Assembly: GCA_040954595.2 (NCBI GenBank)
Contig: CM082582.2
Location: forward strand, 4,898,001-4,962,000
DNA length: 64,000 bases
Direction of reading: 5' to 3'
From: Balanoglossus misakiensis
Lineage: Eukaryota; Hemichordata
Below are positions 48,250 through 64,000 of this stretch, piece by piece (position 1 is the first letter of the stretch; each line of letters begins with the position of its first letter). A program made the translations under genes and the position numbers. The notes beneath the pieces are model-generated. The model saw only the letters and a program-made list of their open reading frames with translations. It was not told where the DNA came from and searched no databases.

Positions 48250-48710
48250 TGAAAGACATTAAAGTTATGACTGACTGACTGGCTTGCGAATTAGCAAACT
48301 AGTGAGCAAGCGAGCGAGCGAGTGAGTGAGTGAGCGAGTGAGTGAGTGACTGAGTGACTGACTGACTGACTGACTGACTGGCTTGCGAATTAGCAAACTA
48401 GTGAGCGAGCGAGCGAGTGAGTGAGTGAGTGAGTGAGTGAGTGAGTGAGTGAGTGAGTGAGTGAGTGAGTGAGTGAGTGAGTGAGTGAGTGAGTGAGTGA
48501 GTGAGTGAGTGAGTGAGTGAGTGAGTGAGTGAGTGAGAAAGAGAGTAAATGAGTGAATTACTTACTGGCTGGCTGACTGACTATTTGAGTGAGTAACAAA
48601 CAAAACATACAGCTGACTGATAGATAGACAGTTCGATCGATCGATCGATCGATTGATTGATTGATTGAGTGATTGATCGAATGAATGACGGATTGACTGA
48701 CAGACTGACT
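48250..48710. repeat. compound tetranucleotide satellite (GAGT/GACT/GATC/GATT)
   Basis: A long (GAGT)n tract (about 48418-48537) is flanked by GACT, GAGC, GATC and GATT tetranucleotides, with a duplicated 'ctggcttgcgaattagcaaactagtgagc' block (48280 and 48379). Confidence 0.95.
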
Positions 48711-48793
48711 GACGTACGATACATAAATTATAAAGGGTGTCCTCATGTTCCTATTGCCAGAGTGAAAGCATTAATATTTACAATTTGTTTTAG

Positions 48794-53067
<4,274 letters not shown>

Positions 53068-53179
53068 ACAGATAATAATGTTAATGTTGTCTGCTTTATA
53101 TGTAAAGAATGTACTGTATAAATTTGGTTTTGGTGATTTTTGGATAAATCAGCAAACAATTAATTGCACCTTTTTACTT

Positions 53180-53345
53180 CAACAGTTTAAAGAAATGAGT
53201 TGTGACATAGGAATGCAACAATGGCACTCTGAGATTGAGAGTAGCCCTAGACTCCGTACATATGTAAACTTCAAAAATACTTTGGAATGTGAAAAATATC
53301 TTAATTGTATTCAAACTACCATTTACCGTAAGGCCTTATCCCGTA
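53180..53345 (+). mobile_element. LINE ORF2 C-terminal fragment
   Basis: The frame reads FKEMSCDIGMQQWHSEIES, SPRLRTYVNFKNTLECEKYL and YRKALSRIR. This Ser-Pro-Lys/Arg-Leu-Arg-Thr-Tyr and KALSRIR pattern is typical of the C-terminal end of non-LTR retrotransposon polyproteins. It is truncated on both sides and lies just after the GTPase stop. Confidence 0.65.
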
Positions 53346-53570
53346 TACGCTCTTTAGCTCTGCTGTCACTTGTGTCAGGATAAGTGGTCGTCCGTCCGTC
53401 GTCCGTCAACTTTTGGTATTTCAATAGAATACAAAACTACCATTTACCGTAAGGCTTTATCCCGTATACGCTCTTTAGCTCTTTAGCTCTGCTGTCACTT
53501 GTGTCAGGATAAGTGGTCGTCCGTCCATCCGTCCGTCAACTTTTGGTATTTCAATAGAATACAAGTGTTA
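53310..53570. repeat. tandem duplication of about 123 bp
   Basis: 'accatttaccgtaaggc' through 'atttcaatagaatacaa' occurs twice head to tail with small differences (an extra 'tctttagc' and a 'ccgtccat' variant in the second). Confidence 0.85.
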
Positions 53571-54800
53571 TGAATTAAAACCTAGGGTATTCATATCATT
53601 GCCCAGGTTACACTGTTAAAGTCAGAAGAGCTCTTTTGACCGACAGGTCACTTGTTTTTGTCTTTTATTGTAAAAAATTCGTTCAAAAGAAAGAAAAGCA
53701 AATAGAAGTATTACAAAAACATTTACAAGAGAAAGTAGATTACAGGAAAGTATAAATATAAATCGGTTATATAAGATTGTCGACCTTATCAACAAATTTC
53801 AACATGTCATCTCTTTTGTAAATTTCTTTTTCAAAATGATGTCTTAACATAAACTCGTTCTTAAAGAGTTTATTACACCTATCAATATGTATTTTTTCAT
53901 TTTTTGACCGTAAACTAAAATTGAATTCATGATTTGAATTCTGGTGTCGTTTTTTTTTATTCTCGTCGATGAATAAATGTTATCCTGAAAAATGTTCACC
54001 CCTTCAAAAAAATCTCTGTCTGAACGCCCCGTTACGTGTGACGTCATTGGGGGCTCTCCTTCGCTTTTAGTCTACAATAGTCATCGCATCGAGAGGCGTA
54101 CATGTCGTCTACTTGACTTTTATGGCGTCAAATGTAAACACGGTCAGTGACGAGGCAATTTGTTTTGGAGAATATGATTCAGACAGTAGCCATGGAGAGT
54201 TTTGGGCTCTTCGTCGCTGCTTTCAAGGAAATTCCGGGCCACAGCCGTGTAGATTTGAACCAGCAAGGCGTGAGGTATCTCCTCAACCTGTTCGGGCTGG
54301 TGGGCAATCCGTCGATGTACCGAGCGAAGAAATGCCTGCTGGCGCAGTTCCAGATTCGCCTGAGCCTTCTCGAGTGGGAAATATAGATTGGTGAATAAGC
54401 ATCATTTTCTGTTTTTTTATTTTACAATAAATATGTCCAATAAATGATCAGGGAGTGGTTCAGTGAAACTCAAATACGGAGGTCTGCGCTCGTCTGGTCA
54501 CCGATATATACAAAAAGAACCCGGTGCGTGGCACTACGCCATGCCGACACGGTCCGTACTAAAATTTGTCTTATGTATGCCCTTTTTCAGTATTAACGCT
54601 TAACACATCATTGCTGACATTTCTGTTGTGAAAAAAAACGTAATGGGACGACAAATTTCAAACATAAATATCACAGATAAACTCCCTGTTCACAAGCGAC
54701 CGGTTACCCAAAACTGGCATAACACCGGTTCAGTTCCATTCATCATTACCTTTACGGCGATGTAGTGACCTTTTGGCATCATCTCATTTTTTTCTGAAAG
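53571..54800. other. intergenic stretch before the SLCO partial duplicate
   Basis: Two overlapping short frames at 54113-54394 and 54147-54386 are open at the same place. The second reads MESFGLFVAAFKE, PGHSRVDLNQQGVRYLLNLF and YRAKKCLLAQFQIRL and looks protein-like, about 65 residues ending in a stop. I do not recognise it. It could be a small gene or a terminal exon. Confidence 0.3.
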
Positions 54801-56302
54801 AACTTTACAGACTGCGGATGTGTCAATGGGTTAAATCACACCGTTGAGGGCACTGTACGTACAGGAATGTGTGGACAGCCCTGTCCAAACCAGTTAATGC
54901 TGTTTGGCTTGACGACCGCTTTGTTTGGATTCGTCTTTCCGTTCGTAGTCAATTCTGAGATGACTTTACTGTTGAGGTAAGTGGTTACAATTTACGGGAT
55001 GCTGTGGTATTGGGACTAGGGTATTGGCGACTTCCGTGTCAGTAATTTCCGTTTTAAATACACTGGACGCCGAGATTTATGTAGGCCAAGAATTGTGGCT
55101 CGTTCTAGTTTACATCGGTTTTCAAGCGATTAATGTTTACACGATGAAGCTGGTTTAAGAATTGACTTACGTAATTGGCCTATACGCAAAAGGACGGTGT
55201 CATTAAAATCCAAGAAGCTGCTTCCAAATTCCAAGAATGTAAACGTGGCGAATTTATCACGACCGACACTTGAGTGCCACGATATATACACAGAATGGCT
55301 CACCGTGCACATAGTCTAGCAAATACACTGTGTAATGTAACCGACTACCGTGACGTGCTAAGAATAAAGTACAACCGCCGTGTAGAAATCATTTTTTTAA
55401 TCCGAAATTTTTATTTTACAGATGTGTGTTGCCGACGGATAAATCTTATGCACTTGGTATTCGCGTGATTGCTACAGAAGTGCTCGGTATGTACTACTTA
55501 GTTTAAACTTCTACTTCGGGGCTCGGAAATATGGCACTCATTCTGCACTATACACTCTAAAATTTCGTTTTGTCAATAATGACGTTTCTGCCGGCCTAAG
55601 CAGCCTAATTCATCTAAGAGTATTTAGCTATCACTAGAGTCGTATCAACGAAGGCACGTGAGCCCTGTCTGACTCATCTATCTTTGGTAGATAAAGTGAT
55701 GTTGTTTCCAAATATGACACGTCTGTTACTCAAATGATGAGTGATAACATTCCTGGATTTGACTTGCAACAGTTATTTGGTAGTTCAGCCAAATTTCACT
55801 CAAATTTGTCACTTGGGGTCAGTCTTGACGGGTGTAGCATGCTAGCAGGGTACAGTTACACATTTCAGACACCTGCACTTAGTGTAGCAGTGGTTCAAGA
55901 CGATCTTGTTAAACTTGTCATTTTTTCTCTTATTTCTTTCTTGGACCTGGTAATTAGCTTACCTTGAATGATACTGATTATTGTATTGGATTATAGTATT
56001 GGACCTGATTTAACGTCTTCTTATCATGACAACGTTTTCTCTTACCCTCCTTAGCCACTCTGCCGTCGCCAATATACCTTGGGGCTCTCATCGACTCCGC
56101 GTGTATTTTATGGGGACGGACGAAGTGCAGCGAGCGAGGGGCCTGTCTGCTGTACGACCTTCTGGACTACAAGACAAAATTCTTTGCTCTCATGGTGGCT
56201 CTTTTGGTGGCGTCGCTAGCTCTGTTTTTCGTTGTGTGGGTGTCGATCTACAGGCAAGCCGGTCGCCGCTCCAAACGCGAGGAAAATGTTGAAAAAACCT
56301 GA
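54801..56302 (+). pseudogene. partial SLCO/OATP duplicate: intact last three exons
   Basis: Exons 54801-54976, 55422-55486 and 56055-56302 correspond one to one in length, phase and splice sites to SLCO exons 7-9. No frameshift or premature stop is seen, and the exon 7 acceptor is intact. Differences are mostly single bases (NFTDCGCV for NFTACGCV; MVALLVAS for MVGLLAAS; VWVSIY for VWLSIY). The first six exons, with helices 1 to about 8 and most of the Kazal loop, are absent, so it cannot encode a transporter alone. It may serve as an alternative 3' end or be a young dead copy whose frame has not yet decayed. Confidence 0.85.
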
Positions 56303-57369
56303 TAACTTTGTTTGAGTCATGGTCCGCTCTGATTACAATGGACAAATTGGGATGATAGATATAATTTATCGTTCTCCTCGACATCACACTAGAACAGAAG
56401 CTTGTTTCACACGAGAAGGACGTTCACACGGCAGATAAATTTGTCGATACTGATCTGCTCACGCTTCTCTCGGCACAATGCCAGACTCGAGCTCTGTTTG
56501 CAAACACCATCTATCATAAATTATTACAGCAGTCACCCTGCTCTGGGTTTTGAAGGAAATAACTCTTTTTTCAAAGTGAAAACACCCCAGAGAAATGGAA
56601 TATTGAAATATTGCGGCGACAAGATCACTTTTTGTAAGAGAGCGCCCTCTGTGGCAAGACTTACTCAGACAACAATTGTACAATATTATTATAATTGTTT
56701 ATTTCAGGCACACATAGGCCCATATAAAAAAAATCAACATAAAGATACAGTGTGGAAAGGGGGGAAAATAAAAAAAAAATTAAAACATTTTATGATGGTG
56801 TTAGTAATTTCTCTTGTTGTGTACTGGTCAGTATTTCAGTCGGGGCCAATGATAAATCTATGTCCTTTGATATGGATTACGATGTCAGAATCCCTTCTCT
56901 CTTCCCCCAAACAATATGTATTTAAGTCAGTGTACTTTCTCTACTACACCGAAATATCTGTTCGCCTAAAGTAAAAACATTATTGCTAATACAAATGGTA
57001 TTACTGTCACTAATAAACACCGTGAAAGTATTAATTTCTAGACGGTAATTCCATCATAACGTCAATGGTCAAGCTTCCTATAGAGACTTGAAAACTATCT
57101 ATCAATTAGGTCGGAATTAGCAATAACATGTACCTAAACACTAAAAAAAACGGTGAATGCATATGCCTGGTATAAGTATGGCTATATTTTGCTTCTAATG
57201 TTGACAAAAATGTGTCAGCTAAATAATGTCAGTGCAGCCATCGCCAGGATTGTTTTATCTTGTCGGACGACGCATTTTCGTAACTAGGCAGTGCTTGGCC
57301 CGCCTACTGGTTCGTTCTTCGTTGATATTGAATTTTTATTGCTGGTGTCCAGGCTCCCGTCAGTTGACC

Positions 57370-57880
57370 GATTGCTTGAATTCGGTGCTTTTGATGCCGT
57401 ACAGGAAGGGGTTCATGACGCCTCTAATATGAAGCAACGGGCACATCAAGATTATGGTCTCTGCATGGTTGTGGTCTTTGGACGTAGATAGAGCTGGCGA
57501 CAGTTACTAGTAAGCAGAATGACGGCCGGTAAGTAACCCAGCATGACCACGAAGAAGACACCGACAATAACGAGCAACACAACATGCGGACTTCCTGTGA
57601 GGATGGACAATTGACATCGGCATTTCACCTGCTTTTCATCACGTAGACGATGGTCGGAAGGTTGTCAGCCAAAGTGACGCTGAAATCAGTAACGGGTTGA
57701 AGATATTGTGTGTCAGACAGAATTTGGCTCCAATTTCGATGCAGATATGCATCTGCCGTTGGCAGAGAGACGAAGATTGCTGCGATTATGTCTGTCAGCT
57801 CAGGTTGACCAAGAATACATTCATCGACGAAAACCATGAAGAAAAAGAGTTTGCAAACCAAGCTCACTCCGCACAAGTGG
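57370..57880 (-). pseudogene. 7TM GPCR relic, copy B (frame-broken)
   Basis: Minus strand holds a TM6-like stretch VLLVIVGVFFVVMLGYLPAV followed by ILLTSNCRQL, then a frame change, then LLHIRGVMNPFLYGIKS with the NPxxY motif. The tail after TM7 that copy A keeps is deleted here. Upstream about 250 bp open in another frame are probably the more N-terminal part. Frameshifts and the lost tail make it a pseudogene. Confidence 0.65.
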
Positions 57881-58430
57881 CGTGATGCTTGATATCAACT
57901 GTTTCTGTGTACACTTCCTCGTCGGCAAATTGTTGTAAGCTTTATGTGAACAACGTACAACATCCACTGTCATGATTACGCTCATAAAGCAATGATTGTT
58001 TTTTTTCCGCTAAAAGAATGGAAAATTTTCTGCCTTCATTCATACGTGGTCTTTTGCCGTTTTGATGGTGGATAGTCATTATTTTCAACATTCCTCTTTA
58101 AGCCCTCCGAGTTCTGACCGATCAACAAAATTAATAAGCGCGTACCTGGAATAAAGAAGAATGTGATCAACAACTGTTTTGTGACAAAATATAAGTCCAC
58201 TGCTATTTGAAAAGACAAAGTTCGTATTATGGGATTACTAGTTAATATTTGAACATGCGACAAACGGTAGTGTAATCATCTTGATCTACTGTCGATATGT
58301 AAATGAAGTAATGTACTCTCATCAAAGTGGAGAATATTTTAAAAGCTGATGATCAGTTTCCAAAAACGTTAGAAACGTTCAAACAGCTAATAGCCTTGAG
58401 GTTTAATAAAAAAAACATATTTCTTAAAGG

Positions 58431-58787
58431 CGCACCTTCCTTATCAGCTAAACGTTTTAGATCTTAGTAAACTCGGAAGTAAAAATAACGTTGTGAAATA
58501 TACGAAATAGATGAAAATTGCGCAAATCACGCAAAACGATGACGAAATCGCGGGCATCACACAAGAACTAAAACGTCATTTTGTACACTATATGGCGGCA
58601 AGAGAAAAAAAATCGCAAAATAAAAAAAATTCCCTACCTACCAGTAACCTACCCTATTTTTGAAAACCATGTAATCGGAACAGCACATATTATTTTTTGG
58701 CCTTAAAGTCCAATGCGGGGGGGGGGGGGTACATACTACAACCCGACTCAGGAGAAAAGACCCACCCATCACATCACTGGATTTTAA
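58431..58787. other. spacer before the DED gene end
   Basis: Contains 'actcggaagtaaaaataac' and 'gagaaaaaaaatcgc' segments also present near 37940-37985, and 'gtaatcggaacagcacatatt' which recurs inverted near 37876-37897. Repeat-derived; no gene. Confidence 0.4.
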
Positions 58788-58900
58788 TCAGATTGGTACG
58801 CAGTAAATCTGAGAGATCTTCCACATATTGTATGTACAGCAGCCCACATCTGTGTGTAAGAGTCGGATGAAAATGAACATAAACGCGAAGTAATACATAC

Positions 58901-60304
<1,404 letters not shown>

Positions 60305-61126
60305 ACTGTCCTGTTTAGGCAGATTGTTACTGTAACATAAATGCAGACCAGTTTTTTATTGTAAGAGATGTCTTCTCAAATACAGTGTTCCAATTTAAAC
60401 GTATACAGTGTACAGAAACGGTGATAATAGCATTACTTACTTTTTGCGCAGAGCCCATGTTTGGAGTATAGGGGAATACCCAGCGCACGGTTATCATATT
60501 CTAAAGCCGCATATGCAGAATTTTGAGAAACAAATGTTGCAATATTATCATTTACTAGTAATTTAATTTAATTTAATTTAATTTAATTTAATTTAATTTA
60601 ATTTAATTTAATTTAATTTAATTTAATTTAATTTAATTTAACTGATTTTATTTACAAAAATGTGCCAAAAGAGGAGTTGTATTAAATGATATAAATGTAT
60701 ATATATATATATGTATGTGCGTGTGTGTGTGTGTACCATGTATGTAGGAATGTACAGTTCTCATTCTACTGTATACAGTGGTTGAACGATATGACAGTAT
60801 TTCCTGTGTGACCCCCCCCCCCCCGCTAATAGTCAGAATGCAAGCTATCGAATTACCTAATAAAACCGCGGACTCATCGATGGATTAGGCCCTAGTTGCT
60901 AAATTAAACACACCTCGAACCAGGGCAGGACTAGTTTGGTTCTCATTCGATTTCCAACCTTACAACAACCGAAACAAAATAAACTGCCTGAATCTTGACT
61001 GGCGTACGGACATTGGAGGCATCCATCTTGTTTATGATCACGTGGTCTTCCCAGGTTTCTGGGCTTGAAATCGGGCCGTACCTGACCCCTTTCCCTTTAG
61101 CGTAGCGCAGCCAGCGGTGGGATTGG
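60305..61126. other. 5' flank of the DED gene, repeat-rich
   Basis: A (TTTAA)n pentanucleotide array at about 60551-60642 is the main feature. Near 60840-60890 a segment resembles 38620-38700 ('aagctatcgaatt', 'ggattaag/ggattagg'). No gene seen. Confidence 0.45.
60551..60642. repeat. (TTTAA)n pentanucleotide repeat
   Basis: About 18 AATTT/TTTAA units. Confidence 0.95.
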
Positions 61127-61144
61127 GGCAGGGAACCAGACTAG

Positions 61145-61625
61145 GGCAGGACCAGGGTATCATAAATCTATATATGAAGTACAAAATGTAGTTTTAGTTT
61201 CGAAAACTACTTGAGTGTTTGAGTAAATACACACCGGGCAGTAAACATCCGGTCGTTTAGCCACAGTCCCTCCAACTTTTCGTTAACAGTGTAGTGATTG
61301 CGCTTCTTTTGTGCTATTCGCCAAGCTAAAAATTTCACACCAGCTAACATTGCAGTAGCACTCGTGACAAACACCTCGAACCAGGGCAGGACCCTGATTT
61401 TTGTATCATAAATCTATATATGAAGTATTTTATGGCATGTGTATTGTTGACAACGAAACTACTTGAGTGATTGAGTAAATACACACCGGGCAGTAAACAT
61501 CCGGTCGTTTAGCCACAGTCCCTCCAACTTTTCGTTAACAGTGTAGTGATTGCGCTTCTTTTGTGCTTTTCGCGAAGCTAGAAATTTCACACCAGCTAAC
61601 ATTTCAGCAGCACTCATGACAAACG
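61145..61625 (-). repeat. tandem duplication of an exon-like segment (period about 245 bp)
   Basis: Two head-to-tail copies ('tatcataaatctatatatgaagta' at about 61158 and 61404, then the shared 'gagtaaatacacaccgggcagtaaac' block). Each copy encodes on the minus strand the segment MLAGVKFLA.RKAQKKRNHY, VNEKLEGLWLNDRMFTARCV. The left copy differs by a few codons. The 'gtaaatacac(a/g)ccgg(g)cagtaaa' part also occurs next to the DED relic at 40350. No domain is recognised. Confidence 0.6.
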
Positions 61626-62783
61626 TGTAAAAAGTTGGTATCGCCAACATATCACGTCAAACCATTTATTGCGGTGGAAGGTGCAAAGGTCTTCCACGCC
61701 TTTTACCAGCAAAAAACTCAAAACTACAATGTAGGTCGCATCACAACGTACCGGGGTAAGATTAGACTAGGTGATTGATGTTACTGGATTGGACTGGACT
61801 GGACTGGACTGGTCTGGACTGGACTTGGCAAGTCCTCAGGTGCAAAAATCCGACGTCTGCTGTAAAAGACAGGGATTGGTAAATAATTATGGTACATGTA
61901 CATTGACTCAGTTTATTTAAAATGCCGACGTTTCGAACCCACACAGGGCCCTCGTGTCGTTCATCAGGGCATAATAAGGAATGAAACAAAGTAAAACTGT
62001 TTAGGAATAGACTGTGCTTGAAACAAACGTGAAAAGAGTTAATAAATGTGGAAGTAGAAGAAAAACGATCGAAGTCAAGGAATCGAAAATATCTCTGAAT
62101 ACTTACTTAGGTGGAGTAGAATGGTGTAGAGCTTGTTTTCTCACACTCCTGGCACGCTGAGAGTGTGGGATCAGAGTGTGAGAACAAATCGATCCCACAC
62201 GCTCACTGAATCGAAAGCTGTATATGACGCGAGCGCTGATTGGATGACAAACCGTTCTTTAACGCCCACTAAATGTCATCCAATGGCGCGTTGTGGCCAT
62301 GTATCCCACGGCGTTGTCATTTCCAGATGACGGGCAAGCAATATTTCGGCATCCAGTGAAGGTTTTCCGAGTATGTTTTTACTTTAGAACCGCCAGACAC
62401 GCAACATGTATTGGGTATGGTGCCTCATCAGCTTCATGCCGTTTCGTCTGCGCAGTCTTTGTCTGCACCACGTTGTTGAAGTTTGCCCGTCATTTGGAAA
62501 TTTGTGTGCAAACGTAACTGCACCTGAGCTCGTCTGACGTCATTTGATATCGAAGAATTACACGGATCGAGACTACAACGGGTCTGAGTTCCAGTTACTA
62601 TTCAATGCTTTATTAAGAATTTGGCTAAGGAAGTTCAGACAATACTTCCTGTGGGGGATTTTCCATTTCCTTGGTGATTTCTTTCAATTAATCCCCTAAA
62701 AGGTTATGACAAAAAATTGATGGCCCCCTTAGAATTTATTTTTTCATAGCATCCATTCATATTCATATCAAGAGATATATCTC

Positions 62784-62830
<47 letters not shown>

Positions 62831-62839
62831 GCCATCTAT
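61626..62839. other. intergenic stretch with small repeats
   Basis: Includes a GGACT pentanucleotide run (about 61790-61825), a segment recalling 40620-40670 ('aggtgcaaa', 'ctgctgta.aagacag'), a short inverted repeat around 62139-62190 ('gttttctcacactc' / 'gagtgtgagaac') and a (TA)n tract at 62790-62825. No gene. Confidence 0.45.
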
Positions 62840-63430
62840 AAAAAACTACACTACAGATCGAACACGTAAACTTGTGACACCTAAATTAAATTCGACATTC
62901 GTTGTTTCAGTTCATTATGTACAAGATTATACAATCGAGCTTTATGCAACTCCATGTATTACAGTGAAACTTGTGTATAGACCATTTTGCAATCAAGATG
63001 AAAATGTTCATCTCATCAAATTTACCGTTCTTTTCAATGCCATAAACAATATTTTGCCAACTCAAAGCCAGGTGCCAGCCATAAAACCTATTTCCGATAT
63101 TTTCTACAATTTGCCATACTTCTTTGGCGATGGTACACTCAAAATAGCGATGTCGAGTTGTGTCATCTACATTACAAAATAAGCAAAGGGCATCGTCTCT
63201 TATTTTCAAAAGATACAATTTTACATTATTTATACATTTCTTATGCAAGAATTTCCAATGAAACGCTCTTAATTTGTTCTCCTTTGTAACTCTGTAAGCT
63301 AATGACTAAACATTCTTCAAATCGAATTTGCCCAAACTCATGCAGCCAGCTCAAAGTACTGGCTGGTTGTGAAATACGGCTTACTAGAAATCTGTATACA
63401 TCTCTTCTTTTCAATTTCATCAAATTCACT
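62840..63430 (-). mobile_element. non-LTR retrotransposon 3' fragment (zinc-finger end of ORF2)
   Basis: Minus-strand frames read LHEFGQIRFEECLVISLQSY, ...SVSLEILA, then after a frame change MHKKCINNVKLYLL, CLFCNVDDTTRHRYFECTIA, KEVWQIVE and WQNIVYG. C-x2-C...H...C with RHRYFEC and KEVWQ is the zinc-binding region at the end of LINE ORF2 proteins. At least one frameshift; truncated. Confidence 0.75.
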
Positions 63431-64000
63431 TTCTTATTCTTAATTTCAATATATTCTACATTACACTTTACAAAACATTCTATTTATAATTCCACAAAGG
63501 GGTGGGATAAAGTTCCATTCTATTTGAAAATACATCTCTAACAATTGACAAAATGTGAAAACATCATCTTTCATAAATGATTACAGCAATTACCCTGCTC
63601 TGGAATCTTTTTACAAGGTGAGAATTTGAAGATAAAACATGGAAAATACACGAAAATTACATCAAGATAGTAGATATTAAAAATGTAAAGGAAATCTCAA
63701 TCACAAAAGTGTTGCCGGTATTTGCAGGTCTCAAAAACTTTTATGCTCAAGGCGCTTTTATCTTGGTTGAAAAATATCAAGTTTTACATTTACATGTATA
63801 GGATATGAAATCTGAGAACTAATTTTTCACCGCCAGACGGGAAATTATTCACAATGGAAATAGAAAATGGGTTATTCTCGATCAGCCACAACAATCACAA
63901 TATTGAAATGGAAATGAAATAGAAATTATAATAAATTTGTAATGTGGCTAGGGTTGTGTAATAGAAATTTTTAACAGCAGTTATATCATTTCTGAATAAA
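63431..64000. other. window end, nothing recognised
   Basis: AT-rich sequence. 'ataaatgattacagcaattaccctgctctgga' near 63573 resembles the SLCO 3' UTR block at 35727 and 56516, so it may be part of a dispersed repeat. No coding signal. Confidence 0.35.

Larger units (their letters stand above)
46968..48793. other. 3' flank of the GT-like gene and microsatellite region
   Basis: Holds the likely poly(A) signal at 47398 and simple repeats at 48074-48108 and 48300-48670. A first exon for the downstream GTPase gene may lie here (for example an ATG near 48151 with a weak phase-1 donor near 48211) but cannot be fixed. Confidence 0.4.
54790..58430. repeat. segmental duplication, copy B
   Basis: Same-orientation copy of about 34350-37365, roughly 20 kb downstream. 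It contains about 430 bp inserted into the intron before the last SLCO exon (around 55500-55930) that copy A lacks, and retains about 300 bp of GPCR sequence deleted in copy A. Confidence 0.9.

Noticed and set aside
46968-48793. Joining the GT-like gene with the GTPase gene into one transcript
   Set aside because: The GT frame ends in TAG without a plausible donor before it, and a good AATAAA follows at 47398.

Overview
The window is metazoan nuclear DNA: spliced genes with GT-AG introns, long intergenic stretches, many microsatellites, MITE-like elements and LINE fragments. The gene content (a multi-DED protein, a TRADD-N-like/IFI44-like GTPase, an SLCO transporter, ADAT1, two Atg8-family genes) fits an invertebrate deuterostome such as a hemichordate or amphioxus. 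That placement is inference from gene families, not a sequence match.

Left part (1-11.1 kb): two GABARAP-type Atg8 paralogs in tandem (1415-3140 and 5516-6819, + strand), then a complete nine-exon ADAT1 (tRNA adenosine deaminase) on the minus strand (11119-6928), tail to tail with the second Atg8 gene. A cluster of three DR1 nuclear-receptor-type sites lies between the Atg8 genes.

Middle (11-30 kb): mostly non-coding and repeat-rich. It contains a PIF/Harbinger-like element and, at 21-25 kb, an inverted convergent pair of related secreted precursors built from repeated peptides with a PPPTM core (17 copies in one gene, 16 in the other). I recognise no known family for them; they are the best candidate for something undescribed here. 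A tRNA-Leu(CAG) and a LINE reverse-transcriptase fragment follow.

Right part (30-64 kb): a complete nine-exon SLCO/OATP transporter (30086-35508). A degenerate GPCR lies on the opposite strand beyond its 3' end. About 3 kb holding the last three SLCO exons and this GPCR relic is copied at 54.8-58.4 kb. Between the copies sit a glycosyltransferase-like gene (45400-46967) and a GTPase gene of IFI44 type with a TRADD-N-like region and a C-terminal CaaX box (48794-53067). Beyond the second copy is a minus-strand gene with three death effector domains (60304-58901). The GTPase and DED genes, plus a DED relic at 40.2 kb, suggest an innate-immune/cell-death neighbourhood.

Exon boundaries were worked out by hand from splice consensus, reading phase and remembered family features. 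No alignment or expression data were used.
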